From assembly GCA_041395245.1 (NCBI GenBank), contig JAWLAY010000013.1, positions 62,001-126,000 of the forward strand: a stretch of 64,000 bases of DNA, read 5' to 3'. How positions within the stretch are numbered: the first letter of the stretch is position 1; every line of letters starts with the position of its first letter. The stretch is from Aquimonas sp041395245 (GTDB lineage Bacteria > Pseudomonadota > Gammaproteobacteria > Xanthomonadales > Xanthomonadaceae). The translations under genes were made by a program, and so were the position numbers. The notes under the pieces are model-generated. The model made no database searches, was not told the origin of the DNA, and worked only from the letters and a program-made list of their open reading frames with translations. Shown in pieces: positions 8,208 through 16,461 of this stretch.

Positions 8208-9479
8208 ATGGACAAGCGACTTCCCGTCACCGTGCTCTCGGGCTTTCTGGGCGCGGGCAAAACCACCTTGCTCAATCACGTTCTGCGCAATCGCGAGGGC
8301 AAGCGCGTCGCGGTGATCGTCAATGACATGAGCGAGGTCAATATCGATGCGCAACTGGTGCGCGACGGCGGCGCCGAACTCTCACGCACCGAGGAAAAAC
8401 TGGTCGAGTTCAGCAATGGCTGCATTTGCTGCACCTTGCGCGAAGACCTGCGTGACGAGGTCAAGCGCCTCGCTGCCGAACAGCGCTTCGATTACCTGCT
8501 TATCGAATCGACGGGAATTGCCGAGCCCATGCCGGTGGCGGCGACCTTTGCGGTGCGCGATGAATCGGGATTCTCGCTCGCCGACGTGGCGCGCCTGGAC
8601 ACCATGGTGACCGTGGTCGATGCAGAGACCTTCACGCAGGACTTCTGTTCGCCAGAGCGACTGAAGGATCGCGGCATGGCGGTCAGTGATGACGACCAGC
8701 GCGGCCTGGTGAATCTGCTGGCGGACCAGGTCGAATTCGCCGACGTGATTCTGCTCAACAAGATCGATCGCGCGGGTGCGGAGACCACAGCGCAGGTCAA
8801 ACAGGTGCTGCGCGCGCTCAATCGGGATGCGGAACTGATCGAGACGGTGCGTGGCCAGATTGCACTGGATCGCGTGCTGGGGACAGGTCGCTTCGACTTC
8901 ATCAAGGCCCAGCTCGCGCCCGGCTGGATGAAGGAGCTGCGTGGCGAACACACACCGGAAACCGAGCAGTACGGCATCACCAGCTTCGTCTATCGTTCGC
9001 GCCGACCGTTTCATCCGAAGCGCTTCCATCGCGTCATCACGCAAGGCCTGCAGGGCGTGATTCGCAGCAAGGGCTTCTTCTGGCTGGCGACCCGGATGGA
9101 TTGGGTCGGCGAGCTGTCCAGCGTCGGTGCCGCTACCCAGCATCAGGCCGCAGGCTTCTGGTTCGCCGTGCGGGAACGCGTCAATGCACAGCGGATCGCG
9201 TATCGCCTGCAACGCGGCGAGGCGCTCACTGCGCCGCTTCCATCCGAGGACATGATCGCCGATGCGCAGGAATATGCCGCCATGCGTCGGCTGTGGGATG
9301 CCGAATGGGGTGACCGCAGGCAGGAACTGGCGATCATCGGTGTGGGACTGGATGAGGCAATGGTTCGCGAAGAACTGGACGCCTGTTTGTTGACCGATGC
9401 GGAAATGCGTACGGGTCCGGCGCACTGGCAGGATCTGCCGGATCCTTTTCCGCGTTGGCAGATTGAGCCAGCCGGGTAA
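8208..9479 (+). CDS. zigA: COG0523 (CobW/ZigA-type) zinc metallochaperone GTPase
   Basis: A 423-residue G3E GTPase. Walker A is GFLGAGKTT (12-20), the metal-binding CxCC motif is NGCICCTL (Cys72, Cys74, Cys75), Walker B is IESTG (100-104) and the guanine motif is NKID in LLNKIDRA. The CobW C-terminal domain follows after residue about 260 (YGITSFVYRSRRPF). Such proteins hand zinc to client enzymes in an energy-dependent way. The ATG at 8208 lies after the Zur-like box; the longer open frame from 8166 would run through it. The neighbours (DUF1826, ZIP) confirm a zinc rather than cobalamin role. Confidence 0.88.
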   Translation: MDKRLPVTVLSGFLGAGKTTLLNHVLRNREGKRVAVIVNDMSEVNIDAQLVRDGGAELSRTEEKLVEFSNGCICCTLREDLRDEVKRLAAEQRFDYLLIESTGIAEPMPVAATFAVRDESGFSLADVARLDTMVTVVDAETFTQDFCSPERLKDRGMAVSDDDQRGLVNLLADQVEFADVILLNKIDRAGAETTAQVKQVLRALNRDAELIETVRGQIALDRVLGTGRFDFIKAQLAPGWMKELRGEHTPETEQYGITSFVYRSRRPFHPKRFHRVITQGLQGVIRSKGFFWLATRMDWVGELSSVGAATQHQAAGFWFAVRERVNAQRIAYRLQRGEALTAPLPSEDMIADAQEYAAMRRLWDAEWGDRRQELAIIGVGLDEAMVREELDACLLTDAEMRTGPAHWQDLPDPFPRWQIEPAG

Positions 9480-9585
9480 ACGCGTGTTTCACTCGCGTCC
9501 CCGGTGGGTTTGACGACGAGCCTGCAAACGCACTGCAAGCCAGATAGGCTGTGGACTCCAGTTCGAAGTGGAGTAACGGCGTGCC

Positions 9586-10002
9586 ATGTCTGAAGCCAAG
9601 ACCCAACCGACGGCCGTGAGCGCCAACGCCTTTGTGGCGGCGATCGAGTCCGCACCGCGACGCGCGGATTGCCAAGCGTTGATGACATTGATGCAGGACA
9701 TCACCGGCGAACCCGCCGTGATGTGGGGGCCGAGCATCATCGGCTTCGGTCGCTATCGCTACACCTACGAGAGTGGCCGCAGCGGTGAAATGTGCGTCAC
9801 CGGGTTCGCCTCTCGCGGCGCCGACATCGCGGTGTATCTGGTGGCCGAAGGGGATTCGCAGGCGGCCTTGCTGCAAACGCTAGGCAAACACAAGATGGGC
9901 AAGGCCTGTCTGTACATCAAGCGGTTGAGCGACATCGACGTGGTGGTGCTGTCACGTTTGATTGCGGGCTCGGTGCAGGCGGTGAGGGCGCGTTGGGGAT
10001 GA
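9586..10002 (+). CDS. DUF1801 domain protein
   Basis: A 138-residue cytoplasmic protein with a DUF1801 (YdhG-like) fold pattern: DCQALMTLMQDITGEPAVMW, then GFGRYRYTYESGRSGE and an IAVYLVAEGD strand. The family binds unknown ligands and no enzymatic residues are established. Its stop overlaps the ATG of the following acetyltransferase gene (ATGA), so the two are translationally coupled. A small ACTCCA...TGGAGT hairpin lies just upstream of the start. Confidence 0.82.
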   Translation: MSEAKTQPTAVSANAFVAAIESAPRRADCQALMTLMQDITGEPAVMWGPSIIGFGRYRYTYESGRSGEMCVTGFASRGADIAVYLVAEGDSQAALLQTLGKHKMGKACLYIKRLSDIDVVVLSRLIAGSVQAVRARWG

Positions 10003-10451
10003 GTTCCGTACTCGAAGGCGATTCGTTCGAGATCAGCCTCGATCCACACCGGATCGACATCGATGCCGTGCATGCGTTCCTACGCGACAGCTACTGGGCG
10101 CAGGCGATTCCGCGCGACATCGTTGCCCGCGCAATCGCCAACTCGCTGTGCGTGGCTGCCTTCGTCGACGGTGCGCAAATCGGCTTCGCCCGCTTGGTGA
10201 CGGATCGCGCCACATTTGGTTATCTCGCCGATGTCTACGTGTTGTCCGCGCATCGTGGGCGCGGCATTGCCTCGCGCATGTTATCCACCTTGATGGCTCA
10301 TCCCGAGGTACAAGGTCTGCGGCGTCTGATGCTGGTGACCCGCGATGCGCAGACGCTTTACGCCGGGTTCGGCTTCGCGGCGTTGGCGGCACCGGAACGC
10401 CATATGGAAAAGACCGATCCAGAAATTTACCGGCGTGCCGCTAAGCCCTGA
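9999..10451 (+). CDS. GNAT family N-acetyltransferase
   Basis: A 150-residue acetyltransferase. The acetyl-CoA binding motif A is visible as ADVYVLSAHRGRGIASRML (V-x-x-x-x-R-G-x-G-I/A), followed by RLMLVTRDAQTLYAGFGF typical of the GNAT C-terminus. The start at 9999 overlaps the DUF1801 stop by 4 bp, which is better supported than the longer frame from 9792. The substrate cannot be told from sequence; the YAGFGF element is common in small-molecule and drug acetyltransferases. Confidence 0.85.
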   Translation: MSSVLEGDSFEISLDPHRIDIDAVHAFLRDSYWAQAIPRDIVARAIANSLCVAAFVDGAQIGFARLVTDRATFGYLADVYVLSAHRGRGIASRMLSTLMAHPEVQGLRRLMLVTRDAQTLYAGFGFAALAAPERHMEKTDPEIYRRAAKP

Positions 10452-10532
10452 GTGCGCATGATCTGTCGACATGCCTGTCGGCATGGCAGGATGCACGGGT
10501 GCCCATGCGCGGGCACGATCCAGGGGGCTGGA

Positions 10533-12842
10533 ATGTGGCAGAAGGGATGGACTGAAGACGCCGCGCAAAGCGGCGTCCGGCAGGGCTTTCATCAGGGAAC
10601 CACGGCATTCGGTGAGGCGGGACGCGCGCTCCATGCGGTGCCGTTCCGCTGGGTTCGGTCGGGTGTTCACCAAACCTGTCGATGGGTACTGACGAGTGTG
10701 CTGCTGCTTGGCGTCGTCGTCGATGTGGTGTTTGCCGATCCGGTGACCGCCAGCGCGGACGCCAGCGTCGTCGCGCCGCCGGATGCCGTCGATCAGGCCC
10801 TGGCGCGGCTTACAGAGGATCGCGCGGCGGCGCTGGCCGAACTCGAAGGTCTCGCCAGTACCGCTGGTTCTATTCAGGGCAAAGCCATCGCCAAGTGGTT
10901 GGACGCGTTGGCCGAAGGCCCGGAGCGCGAACGCGTTGTCGAACTGGCCAAGCCGCTGCTGGACAGTCCTGTGCTGAGTTCCGCCCAGCGGGTCGAGGTG
11001 TTTGCCAGCTATCTCGCCGTTCTCGCGCAGATCAAGCCCGCTCCGGTTTCGGAGGAGACGCTCATCGCCTTGACCAAGCGTTTGATGACGTCTGCCACGA
11101 CCGATGAGCAGGTGTCGTACGGCTCTCATCTGGCCGCCTGGCAACTGCGAAACCAACATTTTGCCAATGCGGAAGCGACGCTCGACGCGGCGATTACGCT
11201 GAATGCGGCGCGGCCCGCGTCGGCACAACGCGCGTCTTTGCTTCGCAACCTCGGCGTGGCGTTGGCCCAACAGGGCAAGCTGGATCAAGCCCTGCAAGCC
11301 ATGTTGCAGGCGGACACCTTGACCCAGGAGTTGGGCCTGCCTGCCGACGCGGGTCTGGTCGCCAATCTGGCGGGTTTGTACGTGTATCTGGAGGATTGGC
11401 AGCACGCTCGCCAGTACGCACAGCGCGCTTACGATCTGGCACCCGAGGGGTCGGCCAACCAATTGACCGCCGTGAACATGCTGGGCAACTCGGCATTCGG
11501 CCTGGGTGAGTTTCAAACCGCGCGCGACCACTTCGAGCGCGGCCTCGCATTGGCCACCCGACTGGGGCGACCGGGCGTATCGGAGCGCAGCAATCTCGCC
11601 CTGACCTTGTTGAATCTGGGGCATCCGCGCGAGGCGCTGGCACGCTTTGAGGAAGTGATCCGTCTGGCGGATGCCAGTGCAGATGGCATCCTCTCTGCGG
11701 TGGGGCGAAAAAACGCGGCGGAATGCTGGATTGCGCTGGGTGATCGCGCCAAGGCGGATCGCTTGATGCACGAGGCGCTGCAGATTTACGCGAAGGAAGA
11801 CGTCCCGCCCAAGCGCAAGGAACTGCTGCAACTGATGGTCGATAACCTCGAAGCGATCGGCCGCCACGCCGAGGCCTTGCAGCGGCTACGCGAATATCAC
11901 GCGCTGGATCAGGAGATGATCAACAGCGAGACGAAGGCGCGGATTGCCAGTCTGGAAAACGACTACACCTTGAAATCCAAGGATGTCGAAATCGCCCTGC
12001 AACGTGCCGAGCTGCAGGCTCAGCAGGCTGATCTGGAACGACTGCGCGGCCAGGAGCAGAACGAGTCCTTGCAACGCAAGGTTCTGCTGGTGGCCTTGCT
12101 GGGTCTGGCAGGCATCGTGTTCGCGCTCTGGCACAGCCTGCGCCTGAAGGCGCGTGCCAACCGCGAACTGATGGCCATGAACTGCGAGATCGAAGCGCAG
12201 CGCATCCGGTTGCAGGAGTTGAACGTCACGATACGAAGGCAAAGCGAAGAAGACGCACTCACCGGTCTGCACAATCGGCGCTACCTGCAGTCCCTGCTGG
12301 ATCACACAACCCGGGCGGAGAGCGGTCCAGTGCCCGCATCCGCGCTGGTCATCATTGCGGACCTCGACCATTTCAAACGGGTCAACGACACCTGGGGTCA
12401 CGACGCGGGCGATCAGGTTCTGCGCCATGTCGCCGAGACCTTCCGCAGTGTGGCGCGCGCGGGCGATTCACTGGTGCGCTGGGGTGGCGAGGAGTTCGTC
12501 TGGTGGTGTCCGGGCGCGAGCGTCAGCGAGGGTCCTGCGCTGTGTGCGCGATTGCAGGCCGCGCTGGCCGCTGCGCCGGTGATCCTGCAGGGCGAAGCGC
12601 AGCAGATAACCGCGTCGATCGGTTTTGCTCCGGTACCGGTCTGGCCGGGTAGCGGCGTGGATTCGGCGCTGGGGCTCAAGCTGGCCGATCACGCGACCTA
12701 TCTGGCCAAGCGTGCCGGGCGCAATTGCTGGTTTGGCTACGCGCCTCGCCGAACCCCGGACGACCCTGCTTCGCTGGGGCAGACCCCGGTGGATGTGCTG
12801 GAGCAGACCGGATGGGTCGAGTGCATCGCCGCACCGGGCTGA
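10533..12842 (+). CDS. TPR-containing membrane diguanylate cyclase
   Basis: A 769-residue protein from the ATG at 10533, preceded by AGGGGG at good spacing; the frame is open to 10452. Order: N-terminal signal/anchor (VLTSVLLLGVVVDVVFA), a long periplasmic TPR-like alpha-helical region, a coiled coil, one membrane span (VLLVALLGLAGIVFALW) and a GGDEF domain (DALTGLHNRRY onward). The active-site motif is GGEEF, and an RxxD inhibitory site (RAGD) lies five residues before it, so it should make c-di-GMP with product feedback. Residues after GGEEF are an unusual VWWCPG. The TPRs presumably sense a periplasmic protein. It converges with the kinase gene, 25 bp apart. Confidence 0.87.
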   Translation: MWQKGWTEDAAQSGVRQGFHQGTTAFGEAGRALHAVPFRWVRSGVHQTCRWVLTSVLLLGVVVDVVFADPVTASADASVVAPPDAVDQALARLTEDRAAALAELEGLASTAGSIQGKAIAKWLDALAEGPERERVVELAKPLLDSPVLSSAQRVEVFASYLAVLAQIKPAPVSEETLIALTKRLMTSATTDEQVSYGSHLAAWQLRNQHFANAEATLDAAITLNAARPASAQRASLLRNLGVALAQQGKLDQALQAMLQADTLTQELGLPADAGLVANLAGLYVYLEDWQHARQYAQRAYDLAPEGSANQLTAVNMLGNSAFGLGEFQTARDHFERGLALATRLGRPGVSERSNLALTLLNLGHPREALARFEEVIRLADASADGILSAVGRKNAAECWIALGDRAKADRLMHEALQIYAKEDVPPKRKELLQLMVDNLEAIGRHAEALQRLREYHALDQEMINSETKARIASLENDYTLKSKDVEIALQRAELQAQQADLERLRGQEQNESLQRKVLLVALLGLAGIVFALWHSLRLKARANRELMAMNCEIEAQRIRLQELNVTIRRQSEEDALTGLHNRRYLQSLLDHTTRAESGPVPASALVIIADLDHFKRVNDTWGHDAGDQVLRHVAETFRSVARAGDSLVRWGGEEFVWWCPGASVSEGPALCARLQAALAAAPVILQGEAQQITASIGFAPVPVWPGSGVDSALGLKLADHATYLAKRAGRNCWFGYAPRRTPDDPASLGQTPVDVLEQTGWVECIAAPG

Positions 12843-12867
12843 TGGCGAACACGCGGGGCGGGATGCG

Positions 12868-15675
12868 TCAGCGCGTCACGGTCTGCCATTGGGCTTCGAT
12901 CTCGCGCGTCCACGCATGGGTTGATCCCATCACCTGTCGACGAATGCCCAGTGCATCCTGTAGCAATTCGACCTGGCGTGCGGGGTCTTCGGCTTGCTGC
13001 TGCAGTGTTCTGGCCAGCGCCAGCTGGACTTCGGCCAGACGCGGGTTCCGCTGCACGCCATCGCGCTCGCGCTGCGCTTGCCAATAGTCCAGCGCGGCTT
13101 CCAGCACCATGCGCGACTCCGCCAACTGGCCGGACAGCCGTAGCAGATCGCCGTACACGGCACGGCCACTGGCGCGCGGTGCCCGGTCTGCCTGCGCCTC
13201 CAGCTCCGCGGCCTTGGCCGCAAACGGCAGCGCTTCGGCGAGTCGGCCTTGTTGCTGCAGGGCGCGTGCGGCCAGAACCAGCTCGACGATGGACAGCGAT
13301 TCAGCCGTCAACGCCGCCGCCGTGGCCTGCTGCACCGGCTGCCATTCACCGCGCTGCAGCGCGCACTCCAGCTTGATTTGCTGCAACGGCGACTGGATCC
13401 GGCTTCCTGGCTGCGGATGGCTGACGATCAACGCATCGATTTCGGCCAGCACGTCTTGCGCGGCTTCGCATTGGCCGCGTTCGGATTCCAGTCGCGCCAG
13501 GTTGATCATCAGCGCGAGCTGACCCGGGACATGCGGCACCGGCGCGGCACGAAAATCGGCCAGCACGGCACGCATGTGCGCGGCGGCCGCCGCGTAGTCG
13601 CCCGCCGCCTGCATCGCGCTGGCCGCACCAGCGCGGGCCGACAGCGTATAGACGTGATAGGGACCGAGCGCCTCCGGCAGCAGCGCGGCGGCGCGCTCGA
13701 AATGCGCCGCGGCCTGTTGCGGTTGCCCCATTACCGAGAGCGTGGAGGCCAGATAGTAGGCGGCCACACCGACATCTGCCGCGCTGCCGATGCGCTCCTG
13801 CAGCGCCAGAATCTCGCGATCCGTTTGCAGCGCCTTGATCCGGTCGCCGCGGTCAAACCATGCATTCGACAGCAGGCGCAGCCAGGCAAGGCGTTCGCTC
13901 AGGGTGTCGGTGGAGCCCATCGAATCGAGCGCGTGCAACGCCGACTCGGCAGCGGCAATGGCGGCGTCCTTGCGCCCTGCCGCCCAATCGATCTGTGCGC
14001 GGGTCAGCGCAAGCCGATCACTTTCGTTGGTCGCTTCGGTCAGCGCGGCGGCCTTGCGCAAACTCGCTTCGGCGGCGTCGAGGTGGCCGCTGTTCTGTTG
14101 CAGTTGGGCCAGTCGCAGCCAAGCATCAAACTGCAGTTCACGTGGAAGTCCGGAGACATCGGCGCGTTGCAGCGCTTTGCCCAGCAGATCCTGGCCGAGT
14201 TCGGCCTCACCCAGATTGCCGTACACACTGGCGAGCTCGGCCAGCACGCTCAGCGCCACGTCGGGCGAGTTCTCCAGTTGTGCCTGCAGGCGTGGCAATC
14301 CGCGGTCCAGTGCCTGTTTGAGCGTGACCGTACTCTTGCCCTGGCGGAACGGATCCGCATTGGCCAACAGATCGGAGAGTGCGCGACGGGTCGCGTCCGC
14401 CCGCGCCGCTTGACGTGCGGTCTGGTCGGCCTGCCACATCACCGCGCTGAGTCCCAGCACCGCGCTGATCAGCACGACGGCACCCAATGCAACCGCCCAG
14501 CGATGGCGCTGGACAAACTGGCGCAGGCGTCGTGGCAAGGGTGTCGGCATGGATCGCAATGGCCGTTGTTCCAGCCAAGCGTCGATGTCCTCGGCCATCG
14601 CACGGATCGACGGGTAGCGATCCGCCGGTACCTTTTGCAGAGCGCGCTCGACAATGCGCTGCAGATCGTTGTCCAGCTGGGCCAGCAGGCGCGTGAGGCT
14701 CAGGCCGCGTGCGGCGGCGATGTCTTCGCAGTGAGAGAGCCCCGATCGCGTCGTTTTGTCCAGTGTCAGCGCCTGGCGCAGGCGCAAAGCAGGTTGCGAA
14801 ACGATTTCGGACCAGCGCAGGGCACCGGTCTGGCGATACGGAAGGCGCCCGCTCAGCAGCTCGAACATCAGCACCCCGGCGGCATACACATCGGTGGAGG
14901 TGCTGATCGGTTGACCTTCAATCTGTTCCGGCGCGGCGTAGTCTGGGGTGAGCAGGCGGGATGCGGTGGCGGTCGTGGCATCGTCCAGCAGCCACTTGGC
15001 GATACCGAAGTCCAGCAGATGCGCGCGACCGTTTGCGTCGACCATGACATTGGCGGGCTTCAGGTCGCGATGCACCACCAGTTGCCGATGCGCGGCGTCC
15101 AGCGCATCCAGCACCTGTCGCAGCAAGCGCAGGCGGGTACGTAGATCGCTGCGCTGCGAATCGCACCATGCCGTGATCGGCTCACCCTCGACATAGCTCA
15201 TCGCGAACCAGGGCAAACCCTGCGAATCGATCCCGCCGTCCAGCAGGCGAGCGATGTGCGGGTGATCGAGGCGGGCCAGGGTTTCACGCTCGCGCTGGAA
15301 GCGCTCGCGCGCAACCGGGTCGACGAGGTGCGCGGCGAGTCGCTTCAGGGCGACGCGCTGCTGGTAGGCCCCGTCACTGCGCTCGGCCAACCATACGACG
15401 CCCATGCCACCGCGTCCCAGCACGCGCAAAGGGCGATACGGGCCGATCTGCTCGGGCAGGGATTCGCGCAGTTGTTCCAGCGCCGCCGCCGCGTGGCTTT
15501 CATCGCGCCCGGTGTCGCGCTCGTGGGCCGTCAGCAAGGCGATCACTTCGCTCGCAACCGCCGCGCTCTGCGCTGTCTGGTGCACGAACTCGGCGCGCTG
15601 CGCGGGTGCCCGTTCCAGCGCGTCCTGGAACAGCCGCTTGATCTGCTGCCATTGATCCGGATCGACGACGCTCAC
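12868..15675 (-). CDS. Membrane Ser/Thr protein kinase with C-terminal TPR region
   Basis: A 935-residue protein read from a GTG at 15675 that overlaps the sigma-factor stop (GTGA). The kinase domain covers about residues 80-370: glycine loop LGRGGMGVV (86-94), Lys111, HRDLKPANV (202-210), DFG (222-224) and an APE motif (248-250). A single membrane span lies at about 393-414 (WAVALGAVVLISAVLGLSAV). The remaining 500 residues are helical TPR-like repeats, probably periplasmic, a likely ligand or protein sensor. Coupling to an ECF gene recalls kinase-ECF pairs such as PknS-EcfK of Xanthomonas citri, where the kinase activates the sigma factor. A phosphorylated ECF partner is thus the inferred target. 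Confidence 0.88.
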   Translation of the reverse strand: MSVVDPDQWQQIKRLFQDALERAPAQRAEFVHQTAQSAAVASEVIALLTAHERDTGRDESHAAAALEQLRESLPEQIGPYRPLRVLGRGGMGVVWLAERSDGAYQQRVALKRLAAHLVDPVARERFQRERETLARLDHPHIARLLDGGIDSQGLPWFAMSYVEGEPITAWCDSQRSDLRTRLRLLRQVLDALDAAHRQLVVHRDLKPANVMVDANGRAHLLDFGIAKWLLDDATTATASRLLTPDYAAPEQIEGQPISTSTDVYAAGVLMFELLSGRLPYRQTGALRWSEIVSQPALRLRQALTLDKTTRSGLSHCEDIAAARGLSLTRLLAQLDNDLQRIVERALQKVPADRYPSIRAMAEDIDAWLEQRPLRSMPTPLPRRLRQFVQRHRWAVALGAVVLISAVLGLSAVMWQADQTARQAARADATRRALSDLLANADPFRQGKSTVTLKQALDRGLPRLQAQLENSPDVALSVLAELASVYGNLGEAELGQDLLGKALQRADVSGLPRELQFDAWLRLAQLQQNSGHLDAAEASLRKAAALTEATNESDRLALTRAQIDWAAGRKDAAIAAAESALHALDSMGSTDTLSERLAWLRLLSNAWFDRGDRIKALQTDREILALQERIGSAADVGVAAYYLASTLSVMGQPQQAAAHFERAAALLPEALGPYHVYTLSARAGAASAMQAAGDYAAAAAHMRAVLADFRAAPVPHVPGQLALMINLARLESERGQCEAAQDVLAEIDALIVSHPQPGSRIQSPLQQIKLECALQRGEWQPVQQATAAALTAESLSIVELVLAARALQQQGRLAEALPFAAKAAELEAQADRAPRASGRAVYGDLLRLSGQLAESRMVLEAALDYWQAQRERDGVQRNPRLAEVQLALARTLQQQAEDPARQVELLQDALGIRRQVMGSTHAWTREIEAQWQTVTR

Positions 15676-16223
15676 GCGTGGCTCTCGGCCAGTACCCGGC
15701 GCAGGAACGCGCGGGCGGTGTCCCAATCGCGCCGGATGGTGCGCTCGCTGACACCGCGCAGCTCGGCAATCTGCGCGAAGTTCAGACCGGCGAAAAAGTA
15801 CTGCTCGGTGAGCTGTGCCAGCTCCGGGTCCAGCGCCTCCAGCTGCACCAGCGCCTGATCGATGGCGAGGACATCGGCGAATCCATCCGAACCACCGATC
15901 TGCTCGTTCAGTTCGGTCTGTACCCAGTCGCCGCCGCGCTTGTCGGCGCTGCGACGCCGGGCCTGGTCGATCAGGATCTGGCGCATCGCTCGCGACGCCA
16001 GGCGATAGAAGTGCTGACGATCCTCGATTGGCGCCGACTGGCCCGGCAGCAGGCGGAGATAGGCCTCGCTGACCAGCGCAGTCGCCGACAGCGTGTGCCC
16101 GGCCTGCCCCTGCATGGCCGATAGTGCGATCCGCTTCAGTTGCTCATATACCTCGCGCATCGCCGAATCGGCCGCCGCCGCATCGCCACTGCGCGCTCGA
16201 TTGATCAGAACGGTCAGATCCAT
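15672..16223 (-). CDS. ECF-type RNA polymerase sigma factor (TIGR02999-like)
   Basis: A 183-residue ECF sigma factor. Region 2 is visible as TALVSEAYLRLLPGQ and HFYRLASRAMRQILIDQARRR; region 4 is LAQLTEQYFFAGLNFAQIAE with the helix-turn-helix VSERTIRRDWDTARAFL. The spelling RQILIDQARRRSADKRGG is characteristic of the TIGR02999 (Sig70-ECF) group that commonly sits beside Ser/Thr kinases. Its stop overlaps the kinase GTG start, and there is no anti-sigma gene. Control is therefore likely through kinase phosphorylation. The upstream 80 bp leads directly into a hairpin-rich element (16305-16461). Confidence 0.88.
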   Translation of the reverse strand: MDLTVLINRARSGDAAAADSAMREVYEQLKRIALSAMQGQAGHTLSATALVSEAYLRLLPGQSAPIEDRQHFYRLASRAMRQILIDQARRRSADKRGGDWVQTELNEQIGGSDGFADVLAIDQALVQLEALDPELAQLTEQYFFAGLNFAQIAELRGVSERTIRRDWDTARAFLRRVLAESHA

Positions 16224-16304
16224 GGCTGAGCCACTTTCAGGCGAGCAAGCGCCAACGACGCCATCGTGTGGAGGCGTCGGCGTATCGTCAAGCGGTGTTG
16301 CGAC

Positions 16305-16461
16305 TTAACAGGATGTTGAGAGGGCTTTCCTGCCCTCTCAACGCGCCTCGTCGCGGTACACGCCCGCGAAAGGCTCCAAGGATCAAGCACTTGACGTGCT
16401 TGATCCTTGTGCAAGCCATCCATGGCTTGCCTTAACAGGGTGATTTTCTACACCCTGTTAA
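16305..16461. mobile_element. Palindromic MITE-like element with four consecutive hairpins
   Basis: A 157-bp non-coding block bounded by TTAACAGGATG (16305-16315) and its inverse CACCCTGTTAA (16451-16461; 10 of 11). Inside are four perfect hairpins. Arms are TTGAGAGGGC at 16316-16325/16332-16341, AAGGATCAAGCAC at 16378-16390/16396-16408, GCAAGCCAT at 16411-16419 with ATGGCTTGC at 16422-16430, and TTAACAGGGTG at 16432-16442/16451-16461. The stop codon of the beta-helix gene (TAA, 16458-16460) is inside the right terminal repeat. It may act as a terminator for that gene or as an mRNA-stabilising element. No transposase is present, so mobility would need help in trans. Confidence 0.6.

Noticed and set aside
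9565..9584. ACTCCA/TGGAGT hairpin before the DUF1801 gene as a regulatory RNA switch
   Set aside because: It contains a GGAG, but only 6 bp pair and the spacing to the ATG is long; chance is a sufficient explanation.
10452..10532. Start of the diguanylate cyclase at GTG 10452
   Set aside because: The first 27 residues are Cys/His/Arg-rich and not signal-like; AGGGGG before the ATG at 10533 is a better start.
10281..11867. 528-codon minus-strand frame across GNAT and the diguanylate cyclase
   Set aside because: Antisense to two real genes and spans their junction; no domain.
13249..15144. 631-codon plus-strand frame inside the kinase gene
   Set aside because: Antisense shadow of the kinase-TPR gene; composition is Gln/Arg rich with no recognised motif.
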